A stretch of 64,000 nucleotides of DNA from CAZAAW01 sp964483325 (GTDB lineage: Bacteria; Pseudomonadota; Alphaproteobacteria; Rhizobiales; Kaistiaceae). Where the stretch lies: contig CAZAAW010000012.1 in NCBI GenBank assembly GCA_964483325.1, positions 8,475 through 72,474 on the forward strand, given 5' to 3'. The notes below the pieces were generated by a model. That model saw nothing but the letters and a program-made list of their open reading frames with translations. It had not been told where the DNA came from and did not search any database. The position numbers were made by a program, and so were the translations under genes. Positions 1-7,716 of the stretch are shown here, one piece after another (position 1 is the stretch's first letter; each line of letters begins with the position of its first letter).

Positions 1-245
1 TGGAGCTGGAGAAGCGCGAGGCGGCAGCGATGGCCGAGGCGGCGTCGAAGACGACGGTCGGCTGGGGCCACCAGATCCGCTCCTATGTCCTCCAGCCCTA
101 TCAGCTGGTGAAGGACCTGCGCACCGGCGTCGAAAGCACAAGCCCGACGGAAGTGCTCAACGGCGCCCTCGACCCCTTCATGGAAGCAGCCCTCGCCCAG
201 CGCGTCGCCGGCACCGCCATGGCACCGATCGCCGACCTCGACTGA
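1..245 (+). CDS. prfB: Peptide chain release factor 2, C-terminal fragment
   Basis: This is the 3' end of a gene that begins left of the window; the reading frame enters at base 3. The visible 80 or so residues carry the class-I release factor C-terminal signature: GWGHQIRSYV, then VKDLRTG and LDPFMEAAL, which is how RF2 proteins end. RF2 recognises UGA and UAA stop codons in the ribosomal A site and triggers peptide release. The GGQ loop and any programmed frameshift site lie upstream and cannot be seen. RF1 is unlikely, because the LQPYQ-VKDLRT-GVES context is RF2-like. Confidence 0.93.
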   Translation, partial: ELEKREAAAMAEAASKTTVGWGHQIRSYVLQPYQLVKDLRTGVESTSPTEVLNGALDPFMEAALAQRVAGTAMAPIADLD

Positions 246-751
246 GAGGCGCCAACCCTCGCCGAAAGAGGCGCCCATCCCTCACCGGAACGGGGAGAGC
301 CTGCCCCCGGACTTGATCCGGGGGTGGCCCCGCCGCAGGCGGGGTCGGGTGGGGAGCGCCATAGGAAGGTCCGCACCGGCGTCCCCAACTCACGGCATCA
401 AGGCACGCCGCAGCTGCGGCAGGGCGGGCGTCGCTCGCCGAAGTCGCGCCGGCCCTTGTGCCGTCCGCGGGCGGATCAGCCGCCTCTCGCTGTCCACAAT
501 CCAAGATGGTATCGCCGGACTTTACTTGAATCGATGGCTATCGGCGGCCCGTCCGTTCGCTCAGTACTCCGGCGTGGCGGGCGCTGTCATGGAACTGCCA
601 TGGCGTCTACGGTGAAAGAGCAACACGAAGCCCGCAAAATGACGGTGATGCCTTTTTTGGCTGGCGGGGCATGTGCGCGATGCTATTCTGAAATGAGATT
701 CGGACACGCGTCGGCAATGAGTTTTCGCCGGTGAGCAAGGGGCGCGATGCT
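246..751. other. Intergenic region with a palindromic repeat
   Basis: No convincing gene is present. At 304-324 a perfect 7-bp stem (CCCCCGG, loop ACTTGAT, CCGGGGG) could end prfB transcription but lacks a T-tract. It matches a hairpin type that recurs near 15.9-16.0 and 43.1 kb. The flanking text (about 275-363, CCATCCCTCACCGG to GGTGGGGAGCGCC) is related to 42988-43050, so it is an interspersed intergenic repeat. The stretch 500-751 is less GC-rich and presumably holds the promoter and leader of the cold-shock gene, but no clear promoter boxes were identified. Confidence 0.5.
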
Positions 752-1327
752 ATGGGGCCAAAGCTCTCGCCGCAGATTCCTGCGATCGAGGAATTTACGG
801 ACGAGGCGCCTGTAGACCTCATCGAGATGTCCGGGACCATCAAGTGGTTCGACGCCTCGAAGGGCTACGGCTTCGTCGTGCCGGACAACGGCATGCCCGA
901 CGTCCTGCTGCATGTCTCGTGCCTGCGCCGCGACGGCTTCCAGACCGCCTATGAGGGCGCCCGCATCATCTGCGAGGTGCTGGACCGGCCGCGCGGCCTG
1001 CAGGCCTTCCGTGTCCTGTCGATGGATGAATCGACGGCCGTCCATCCGGCCCAGGCGGCACCGGCGCGCACCCACAACCAGGTGACGCCGACCAGCGGCC
1101 TGGAGCGGGTCGTCGTCAAGTGGTTCAATCGCGTGCGCGGCTACGGCTTCGTCACCCGCGGCGAGGGGACGGAGGACATCTTCGTCCATATGGAGACGCT
1201 GCGCCGCTTCGGCCTGACGGAGCTGCGCCCCGGCCAGACCGTCCTCGTCCGCTTCGGCGACGGGCCGAAGGGCCTCATGGCTGCCGAGATTCGGCCCGAC
1301 GGTGGCGGCGCCCCGTCGTCCCACTGA
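752..1327 (+). CDS. Double cold-shock-domain protein
   Basis: This 191-residue protein has two cold-shock (OB-fold) domains. The first, about residues 30-95, has GTIKWFDASKGYGFVVPD; the second, about 122-185, has VVKWFNRVRGYGFVTR followed by DIFVHME. These are the RNP1/RNP2-type nucleic-acid binding motifs of CspA proteins. Two-domain CspA proteins are common in alphaproteobacteria and are thought to bind RNA or single-stranded DNA during cold or stationary-phase stress. ATG at 752 has an AAGGGG at suitable distance; an in-frame GTG at 731 is an alternative with a poorer ribosome site. A DUF192 gene follows 16 bases after the stop, so the two may be co-transcribed. Confidence 0.9.
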   Translation: MGPKLSPQIPAIEEFTDEAPVDLIEMSGTIKWFDASKGYGFVVPDNGMPDVLLHVSCLRRDGFQTAYEGARIICEVLDRPRGLQAFRVLSMDESTAVHPAQAAPARTHNQVTPTSGLERVVVKWFNRVRGYGFVTRGEGTEDIFVHMETLRRFGLTELRPGQTVLVRFGDGPKGLMAAEIRPDGGGAPSSH

Positions 1328-1343
1328 ACCCGGAACAGCCCCG

Positions 1344-1817
1344 ATGCCGTTGGCTCTTGCCGTGAAGCCGCCCCGCGCGGCGCGCCTTTTCGTCGCCATG
1401 GTCTTCGCCGCGCTGCTGGCGCTGCCCGGCGCCGCGGCGGCCGAGGAGGTGCGCTCCGCCACCGTGGCGATCCAGACATCGAGCGGGCTGCACACCTTCA
1501 CCGTGGAATGGGCGGTGACGCCGGAAGAGCGGGCCAAGGGCCTGATGTTCCGCGAGTCCATGGCCGAGGACCACGGCATGGTGTTCGACTTCGGCACCGA
1601 GCTGCCGGTCACCTTCTGGATGAAGAACACGCCGCTGTCGCTCGACATGATCTTCATCCGCGCCGACGGCAAGGTCGACAGCATCGCCCGCGACACGACG
1701 CCGTTCTCCGAGGCGACGGTGCCGAGCGCCGGCCGCGTCCAGTACGTGCTGGAGGTCCTGGCCGGCACCGCCGACCGCATCGGCCTGGAGCCGGGCGACA
1801 CCGTCATCCTTCGCTGA
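1344..1817 (+). CDS. DUF192 family exported protein
   Basis: This 157-residue protein begins with a hydrophobic signal peptide (about residues 12-34, ending AAAAEE), then a single DUF192 domain. The family signature is visible: TPEERAKGLMFRE, then MVFDFG, VTFWMKNTPLSLDMIFI and a VLEVLAGTADRIGLEPGD tail. DUF192 proteins are small periplasmic or membrane-associated proteins of unknown biochemical role. The ATG at 1344 is preferred because it leads into the signal peptide; an ATG at 1302 would overlap the cold-shock gene. It probably shares a transcript with that gene. Nothing points to a specific substrate. Confidence 0.85.
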   Translation: MPLALAVKPPRAARLFVAMVFAALLALPGAAAAEEVRSATVAIQTSSGLHTFTVEWAVTPEERAKGLMFRESMAEDHGMVFDFGTELPVTFWMKNTPLSLDMIFIRADGKVDSIARDTTPFSEATVPSAGRVQYVLEVLAGTADRIGLEPGDTVILR

Positions 1818-1906
1818 CGCCGCCGGAAACGGAACTGGCGGCGCGCATCGCGGGATGCGCCGTCAAGACAACCGCAAGATTGCTGCGGGAGATCGGCCTG
1901 AAGGGC

Positions 1907-1982
1907 TGGTGCCGGCTGCAGGATTTGAACCCGCGACCAACGGTTTACAAAACCGCTGCTCTACCAGCTGAGCTAAGCCGGC
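1907..1982 (-). tRNA. tRNA-Thr (anticodon TGT)
   Basis: On the minus strand the sequence folds as a cloverleaf: acceptor GCCGGCT pairs with AGCCGGC, the D arm has AGCTGGTAGAGC, the anticodon stem GCGGT/ACCGT encloses a loop with TGT, and the T arm has GGTTCAAATCC. The 3' CCA is encoded at 1907-1909. It reads ACA codons. Confidence 0.95.
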
Positions 1983-2017
1983 GGCTTGCGAGGGCTAGAC
2001 GACGCGCTTGCCTGCGG

Positions 2018-2836
2018 TCAAGTGCCATTTCCGGCCGGCGGCGCCGCGTCGAGGCTGCGGCGCGCCAGGTAGAGGGCGAGGACGGCGGCGTTGGAGACGT
2101 TGAGGCTGCGCAGCGGGCCGCCCATCACCAGTCGCGCCACGACATCGCAGGTGTCGCGTGTCAGCCGCCGCAGGCCCTTGCCCTCGGCGCCCAGCACCAG
2201 CGCGATGCGGTCGCTGGCGAGGGCTTCCTCGATCGGCAGCGTGCCGTCGGAATCGAGACCGACGCGGGTGAAGCCCAGCGTGCCGAGCTGGCCCAGGGCG
2301 CGGGCGAGATTGGCGACCTCGACCAGCGGCACCAGATCGAGGGCGCCGGACGCCGCCTTGGCGAGAACGCCGCCTTCATGCGGCGCGTGCCGGCCGGTGG
2401 TCACCACAGCATCGGCGCCGATGGCGGCGGCGGAGCGCAGGATGGCGCCGACATTGTGCGGGTCGGTGACCTGGTCGAGCACCACCAGCAGCCTTGCGTC
2501 GCCGAGATCGGCAAGATCGAGCGGCGGCAGCGGCTCGACCTCGGCCGCGACGCCCTGGTGCACGGCATCGGCGCCGACCAGCCGGTCGAGCTCGCGCGGC
2601 TCGGCGTCCTCCACCGCGCCCGGCACCGGCGCGCCCTGCTCGGCGAGGCGGGCGAGCGCGTTACGGGTGGCGACGAGGCGGAGGACACGGCGCCGCGGAT
2701 TGCCGAGCGCCGCGGCGACGGCATGGACGCCATAGATCCACAGGCGGTCCGGGCGGCCGCCGCGCGCGCCGCGCTGCGCCTCCGGGGCGCCGCGCCCCGC
2801 TCCTCGTCCTCCCCGCCAAGTCCTGCGCTGCTGCAT
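2018..2836 (-). CDS. rlmB: 23S rRNA 2'-O-ribose methyltransferase, SpoU/TrmH family
   Basis: This 272-residue SPOUT methyltransferase has an N-terminal substrate-binding domain (IYGVHAVAAAL to about residue 110) and the three SpoU motifs: DPHNVGAILRSAAAIGA, LVLGAEGKGLRRL and GPLRSLNVSNAAVLALY, which form the knotted SAM site. RlmB methylates a ribose in the peptidyl-transferase region of 23S rRNA (G2251 in E. coli). ATG at 2836 gives the usual length with a short basic Arg/Gly-rich N-terminus; the frame stays open upstream into tRNA sequence, which is not plausible coding. The location between tRNA-Thr and tRNA-Tyr fits common alphaproteobacterial order. Other TrmH paralogues are less likely given the N-terminal domain. 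Confidence 0.88.
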   Translation of the reverse strand: MQQRRTWRGGRGAGRGAPEAQRGARGGRPDRLWIYGVHAVAAALGNPRRRVLRLVATRNALARLAEQGAPVPGAVEDAEPRELDRLVGADAVHQGVAAEVEPLPPLDLADLGDARLLVVLDQVTDPHNVGAILRSAAAIGADAVVTTGRHAPHEGGVLAKAASGALDLVPLVEVANLARALGQLGTLGFTRVGLDSDGTLPIEEALASDRIALVLGAEGKGLRRLTRDTCDVVARLVMGGPLRSLNVSNAAVLALYLARRSLDAAPPAGNGT

Positions 2837-3036
2837 GCCCTGCCGCCTCCCGATGACAGGCCTTGGTGGCGCAAATCGCCCCCGGCCACAAGCGGCCTGC
2901 AAGGGCAGCAAAGGACGCAGCGGCAAAGCCGGATCAGCCGTTGACAGCGCTGGACATGGTGGCGATAAACGCGCGCCGACAGCGACACCCGTGTCGCCTG
3001 TAGAAATGACTTGTCTCTTGCCCGTCGGGGCCGAGA

Positions 3037-3122
3037 GGGGGAGTGTCCCGAGCGGCAAAGGGGGCGGACTGTAAATCCGCTGGCGTACGCCTTCGTAGGT
3101 TCGAGTCCTACCTCCCCCACCA
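3037..3122 (+). tRNA. tRNA-Tyr (anticodon GTA)
   Basis: A class-II tRNA with a long variable arm (about CTGGCGTACGCCTTC): acceptor GGGGGAG pairs with CTCCCCC, the anticodon loop contains ACTGTAAAT, the T arm has GGTTCGAGTCC, and CCA is encoded at the 3' end. Confidence 0.96.
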
Positions 3123-3211
3123 AGTCGTCCGGCCGTCCCGCCATTCCGTTCTGCAACCACGCCGGCCGGACCGTTGACGAAGGGAACGGCGCTGCCTATT
3201 CGGGAGCGCGC

Positions 3212-3285
3212 GCGGGTGTAGCTCAATGGTAGAGCAACAGCCTTCCAAGCTGATGACGAGGGTTCGATTCCCTTCACCCGCTCCA
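3212..3285 (+). tRNA. tRNA-Gly (anticodon TCC)
   Basis: Acceptor GCGGGTG pairs with CACCCGC, the D arm has GCTCAATGGTAGAGC, the anticodon loop is CTTCCAA and the T arm is GGTTCGATTCC; CCA is encoded. In many alphaproteobacteria this gene is followed by tuf, tRNA-Trp and secE. Here it is followed by 240 bp without a recognisable gene and then by an iron-uptake locus on the other strand. Confidence 0.96.
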
Positions 3286-3525
3286 CTCATAAGACACTGA
3301 CGAAATTTAGTTTTTAGACGCTGATCTGGTGGAGGCCATGGCTGGAGTTCACCCGGTCGCCACCGAGTCGCCACCACAATTCGACCGCGGCGAAGCGCTT
3401 CAGAAGGTCAGCCATAGCGATCAGACATCATTGTCGGCGGGGACTTTCGCTGCGAGCTGGGGGCCGCAACAGCGCCAGGATCGGGACTCGCGGCAGTGAG
3501 AGGACCGGCATCGGCCCGGGGCTCG

Positions 3526-4341
3526 TCATCGCCGCTCCCGGTTCCTCCCCAGCGGGACGACGTGCGGGGTGCCGACGACGGGGTCGGGCACGACCAGGCA
3601 GCGTAGGCCGAAGACCTCTTCCACCAGCTCGGCCGTGACGATCTCCGATGGCGCTCCCTCCGCGACGACGGCGCCGTCCTTCATGGCGATCAGATGGGTG
3701 CCGAAACGGGCGGCGTGGTTGAGGTCGTGCAGCACAGCGACAAGGGTATGCCCGACGTGGTTGAGGTCGGTGAACAGCTCCAACAGCTCGATCTGGTGCG
3801 TGATGTCGAGGAAGGTCGTGGGCTCGTCGAGCAGCAGGATGTCGGTGTGCTGCGCGAGCGCCATCGCAACCCACACCCGCTGCCGCTGCCCGCCCGACAG
3901 CTCGTCGACCAGCCGGCCCGACAGCTCCGTGACGGCGGCGGCAGCCATGGCCTTCAGGACGGCCTGTTCGTCGTCCTCGGTCCACAGCCGGATGAACCCC
4001 TGATGCGGATACCTGCCTCGCGCCACCAGATCGGCGACCGTGATCCCATCGGGGGCGATCGAGGTTTGCGGCAGCAATCCGATCCGCCGCGCCACTTCCC
4101 TGGTCCTGTAGGACTGGATGTCCGCACCGTCGAGGACGACCCGCCCCGCAGAGGGCCTGAGGAGCCGCGACAGCCCGCGCAGCAGTGTCGACTTGCCACA
4201 CGCGTTCGGACCGACGATCACCGTGAACGACCTGTCGGGAATGGACACCGACAGGCCCTCGCTGATGATGCGCTTGTCGTATCCGATGGATGCGTCCTCG
4301 ACGTGGAGCCGGGAGCTGACGGCATGTGGAGCGTCGGGCAT
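3526..4341 (-). CDS. Ferric-siderophore ABC transporter ATP-binding protein
   Basis: This 271-residue ABC ATPase of the FepC/FecE group has Walker A GPNACGKST (about 44-52), Q-loop LLPQ (about 89-92), signature LSGGQRQR (about 148-155), Walker B LLLDEPT (about 169-175) and the H-loop VLHDLNHA. It would power inner-membrane import of a ferric siderophore through the two permeases encoded just upstream. ATG at 4341 gives the usual family length. A GTG at 4395 would overlap the upstream permease stop as GTGA, a translational-coupling arrangement, and is the alternative start (289 residues). It is the last gene of the minus-strand iron locus. The 240 bp between it and tRNA-Gly show no gene. Confidence 0.9.
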   Translation of the reverse strand: MPDAPHAVSSRLHVEDASIGYDKRIISEGLSVSIPDRSFTVIVGPNACGKSTLLRGLSRLLRPSAGRVVLDGADIQSYRTREVARRIGLLPQTSIAPDGITVADLVARGRYPHQGFIRLWTEDDEQAVLKAMAAAAVTELSGRLVDELSGGQRQRVWVAMALAQHTDILLLDEPTTFLDITHQIELLELFTDLNHVGHTLVAVLHDLNHAARFGTHLIAMKDGAVVAEGAPSEIVTAELVEEVFGLRCLVVPDPVVGTPHVVPLGRNRERR

Positions 4342-4391
4342 GGCGGATCGGTCTTTCAGAGTCGCAAGACGGATGAGAGGGGCGGAGGCGT

Positions 4392-5474
4392 TCACAAGCG
4401 TCGCCTCGCTTCGATAAACAGTAGCCAGCCGAGGTAGCCGCCGCCGATCATTACGGTGATCAGACCGACCGGCAGCGGGGTCGGGGGGATGTGTTGGGCG
4501 ACGAAGTCGGCCGCTCCCAGCAGCAGAGCGCCGACGAGGGCGGCGGGCGCCAGGGTGATCCCGGCGGTACGGGCGAGCCTGCGGGCGATCTGCGGCGCCG
4601 CCAGAGCGATGAAGGCGATCGGCCCGGACGCCGCGGTGACCGTCGCCATCAACGCCACGCCCACGACGATCAGGCCCAGCCGGGCGGCTGCGACACGCAC
4701 CCCTTGAGAAGCGGCGGTATCGTCCCCCAGTTCCATCTGCCGCATCGGTCGGCTCAGCATTCCCCCGAGCACCAGCAGCGCGGCGATGAACGCGCCGCCG
4801 ATGGTGACCTGATCCCAGGACACGCCGTTGAGGGACCCGGCGCCCCACGCCGCGGCGGACATCGCCACTTCCAGGTCGGCCCTGAGCATCATCCAGGTGT
4901 TCAGCGAGGCCAGCATCGCGGAGATGCCGATGCCGACGATGATGAGTCTGAAGCCCTGCACGCCGCGCCGCCAGGCGAATATGTACACCAGCATCGCGGT
5001 TGCGATGCCGCCCAGCAGAGCGCCGCCCGCGACCTGCAGGTAGCTGCCGTCGATCAGGATGATGACGATGAGCGCACCGGTATAGGAGCCGGAAGAGAAG
5101 CCGATCACGTCGGGCGACGCCAAAGGGTTGCGGGTCAGCGACTGGAACATCGCCCCGCTGACGCCCAGGGCGGCGCCGAACACCACCGTCGCCGTCACCC
5201 GGGGCAGCCGCCATTCGACTACGATTTCGTGAACGAGTCCGGTCTCGCCGCCGGTGAGGGCGGAGGCCACCTGGCCGACGCTGAGCTGATAGGAGCCTGT
5301 CGCCAGAGCCACCAGCGCGAGCCCGATCACCGCGGCGGCAAGTGCGGCGCAGACGACGATGCTGCGCAGATCGATCCTCAGTCCGAGCCGACTCCTGCGC
5401 ACCACGAGCGTCCGCCGCCCGAAATCCACTCGGTTCTCCCTCGAGCGGGCGAAGCGAGGCGAAACGCCGCTCAC
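4392..5474 (-). CDS. Iron-siderophore ABC transporter permease (FecD/FepG type)
   Basis: This 360-residue polytopic membrane protein of the BtuC/FecCD family has a basic N-terminus and first membrane segment at about residues 35-60, then the family motifs LPRVTATVVFGAALGVSGAMFQ and TRNPLASPDVIGFSSGS, and ASGPIAFIALAAPQIARRL near the C-terminal coupling region. It should form the translocation channel with the neighbouring permease. Its ATG overlaps the stop of the upstream permease (ATGA, 5471-5474), so the two are translationally coupled. Confidence 0.9.
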   Translation of the reverse strand: MSGVSPRFARSRENRVDFGRRTLVVRRSRLGLRIDLRSIVVCAALAAAVIGLALVALATGSYQLSVGQVASALTGGETGLVHEIVVEWRLPRVTATVVFGAALGVSGAMFQSLTRNPLASPDVIGFSSGSYTGALIVIILIDGSYLQVAGGALLGGIATAMLVYIFAWRRGVQGFRLIIVGIGISAMLASLNTWMMLRADLEVAMSAAAWGAGSLNGVSWDQVTIGGAFIAALLVLGGMLSRPMRQMELGDDTAASQGVRVAAARLGLIVVGVALMATVTAASGPIAFIALAAPQIARRLARTAGITLAPAALVGALLLGAADFVAQHIPPTPLPVGLITVMIGGGYLGWLLFIEARRRL

Positions 5475-6544
5475 AGCCCGCTCGCTTTCCTCCGCCGTAC
5501 CAGCGCGATCAGCACGGGAGCGCCGACGAACGCCGTCACGATCCCGACGGGGATCTCACTGGGCGCCATGACGACCCGACCGACGATGTCGGAGGCAAGC
5601 AGCAGGCTAGGAGCCAGCAGCAGGCTGTAGGCAAAGATCCAGCGCTGATCCGGACCCACGATCCAGCGGGCGACATGGGGGACCATAAGCCCGACGAAGC
5701 CGATCGGCCCGGCGATCGCCGTCGCGCCGCCGGCCAGCAGGGTGATCGCGACCACGGTAAGCACCCGAGTCCGCATCAGCCTCACGCCTTGCGCCGCCGC
5801 CAGCTCATCGCCGAGAGCCATCGCGTTGAGCGTTCTGGATGTGATCAGCGCCAGCACAAGCGCGCCCGCCAGGAGCGGCAGCACCGGCCACACGATCTCC
5901 AGCGGGCGTCCCAGGATCGAGCCGGCACGCCAGCCGCGCATCTGATCGAAGGCGTCGGGATTGGTCATGGTCAGCGCAGACGTGGCGCCGCCGAGAACCG
6001 CGCCGACGCATACTCCCGCGAGCACCATCACGACCGGCGACTGGCCGCGTCGGGTCGATCCGAGAGCGAGCACCATGATCGTGACGACCAGCGCTCCGGC
6101 ATAGGCGAACCACATGTAGCCGCGGATGTCGCGGACCCCGAGCAGTCCCACGGCGACCGTCACCGCGAAGGACGCACCCGCATTCACGCCGAGGATGCCT
6201 GGATCGGCCAGAGGGTTGCGGGTCAGCGCCTGGATCAAAGCGCCGGCGATCCCAAGCGCTGCGCCCACTGCCAGCCCGACGAGCGTGCGTGGCAGCCGGA
6301 AGTCGCGGATTGCGAACTGATCGATGTCGTTCGACGGATCGAACAGGGCATCCCACACCACCGACGGCGCGATCGCCTTCGACCCTATCATCACGCTCAG
6401 CACCGTCACGACGGTCAACGCGACCAGAGCAACAGCCAGCCCGGCGAAGCGGCGCCGCCGGTACGCGATGGGCGCCGCCAGCGGCTCCTTGTCGGTGACA
6501 GTCGTCGCGCCCGGGAGAGTTCGCCGAGCGATGCCGTCACTCAC
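5471..6544 (-). CDS. Iron-siderophore ABC transporter permease (FecC/FepD type)
   Basis: This 357-residue FecCD-family permease has about nine to ten hydrophobic segments. Visible motifs are FRLPRTLVGLAVGAALGIAG, LTRNPLADPGILGVNAGAS and AGPIGFVGLMVPHVAR, matching the coupling-helix region of vitamin B12/siderophore importers. It pairs with the downstream permease as a heterodimer. The start overlaps the end of the binding-protein gene by 8 bp, so both permeases, the binding protein and the ATPase form one tightly packed operon. Confidence 0.9.
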   Translation of the reverse strand: MSDGIARRTLPGATTVTDKEPLAAPIAYRRRRFAGLAVALVALTVVTVLSVMIGSKAIAPSVVWDALFDPSNDIDQFAIRDFRLPRTLVGLAVGAALGIAGALIQALTRNPLADPGILGVNAGASFAVTVAVGLLGVRDIRGYMWFAYAGALVVTIMVLALGSTRRGQSPVVMVLAGVCVGAVLGGATSALTMTNPDAFDQMRGWRAGSILGRPLEIVWPVLPLLAGALVLALITSRTLNAMALGDELAAAQGVRLMRTRVLTVVAITLLAGGATAIAGPIGFVGLMVPHVARWIVGPDQRWIFAYSLLLAPSLLLASDIVGRVVMAPSEIPVGIVTAFVGAPVLIALVRRRKASGL

Positions 6545-7520
6545 TCTTCGGCAGCGCGGCCAGGCCGCGGTCGAGCGATTCCATGTACCGCGAGTTGCCC
6601 GGGTAAGACCTGTCCTGCGGACAGTAGACGCCGACAGTGCGACCGGACATCACGGCGGGAAGCGCCTGCCACGCGCTGGTCTCCGTCATGGGGCGGAATG
6701 CTTCCGTCACGTTGCCTTCGTGATCGACGGGATACAGGATCACGTCATAGTCGGCTAACTCGCCGATCTGCTCGTATGACCGGCGTTCGCCTCCCTCGCC
6801 CAGATCCGCGATGTCGAGACCGACATCCGCCCGCACGACTTCGGTGCAGAGCGAGCCGTTGAGGATGAACACAGCCGGCTCGGAATACGTCCCGCGGCTG
6901 ACTTCGACGAACCTGTCACTCGCGATGATCGCAGCGTACTTTGCCCTGATGGCGGCGACGTGTTCGTCATAATCCGCCTTCTGCTTGTCGAGCACGTCCA
7001 CCTTGTTGACAGCCTTGGCGAGCAGCTCGACGCGTTCCTTCCAATCGGTATGGAAGCCCAGGAGGATCGTTGGCGCGATCGCTTCCAGTTTCCCCTTCAA
7101 CTGCTCGAAGTCGGAGTTGGGGGCCGAGATGAAGATGAGATCGGGCTTGAGGCTCGCCAGCTTCTCGAGGTCGGCCTCGCTGGCGTTCGTCCCGATATTC
7201 GTCGCTGCGTCATATGCGGCGCGCTGATCCTCGAGCAAGGCATCGAGATCGCCTGTTCTGAGTACCGTGACGGCGATCGGCTTGCCGCCGAGCGCCAGGA
7301 ACGACCCGGTCGCCCTGCCGAGAGTGGCGATCCGCTGCGGGTTTGCGGGAATCTCGATCGGTCCGTTGTCGGCTTCGACAGTGCGTGTCGCACCGGCAGC
7401 CGCGCCGGAGTCATCGCCGCTGGCGCCGAAAGCGGGAAACAGAAGCGCGGCGCTCAACAGGGCGGCCCGGGTCAGAGCAGCCAAGGTCGTTATGCGCCGT
7501 TTCCGGGCGGTCATCATCAT
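6537..7520 (-). CDS. Periplasmic iron-siderophore binding protein
   Basis: This 327-residue class-III binding protein of the FepB/FecB group has a basic N-terminus, a hydrophobic signal segment (about residues 12-32) and a cleavage region near FGAS. The mature protein starts with the family pattern RTVEADNGPIEIPANPQRIA and has two lobes joined by a helix (SLKPDLIFISAP around residues 130-142). It would deliver ferric siderophore from the TonB receptor to the permeases. There is no lipobox cysteine, so it is probably soluble. A 196-bp gap without a visible sigma-site copy separates it from the receptor gene. The Asp/Gly/Ala-rich mature N-terminus resembles actinobacterial homologues (impression only). 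Confidence 0.88.
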   Translation of the reverse strand: MMMTARKRRITTLAALTRAALLSAALLFPAFGASGDDSGAAAGATRTVEADNGPIEIPANPQRIATLGRATGSFLALGGKPIAVTVLRTGDLDALLEDQRAAYDAATNIGTNASEADLEKLASLKPDLIFISAPNSDFEQLKGKLEAIAPTILLGFHTDWKERVELLAKAVNKVDVLDKQKADYDEHVAAIRAKYAAIIASDRFVEVSRGTYSEPAVFILNGSLCTEVVRADVGLDIADLGEGGERRSYEQIGELADYDVILYPVDHEGNVTEAFRPMTETSAWQALPAVMSGRTVGVYCPQDRSYPGNSRYMESLDRGLAALPKSE

Positions 7521-7716
7521 GGCTGTGTTCTCGCCTTCTCTTCATCGTGGGGTGAGTGTCGGCGGGGCGCCGGCAGCATCGGGTCGTGGACGATGGCGCC
7601 CCAACCGACGGCGTGCGCCGCACTGGGGATCAGCGCGGCGCCGGAGAAGTGGAGAGGCGGCCGTCGAGCGTCTAGCCAGTTCGCCCGCAAGGTGACGTTT
7701 GAGAAAGTCACTGCCG

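Noticed and set aside
2837..3286. N-terminal extension of RlmB reading through tRNA genes
   Set aside because: The open frame covers the complements of tRNA-Tyr and tRNA-Gly, so it is not coding.
3286..3525. Possible integrase remnant or att site behind tRNA-Gly
   Set aside because: Neither strand gave a recognisable recombinase segment, and no second copy of the tRNA 3' end was found at the far end of the iron locus (12.0-12.4 kb).
4342..5214. Long N-terminal extension of the siderophore ATPase
   Set aside because: The frame is open through the permease gene on the same strand but the extension is Arg-rich shadow sequence; the conserved ATPase starts near 4341-4395.
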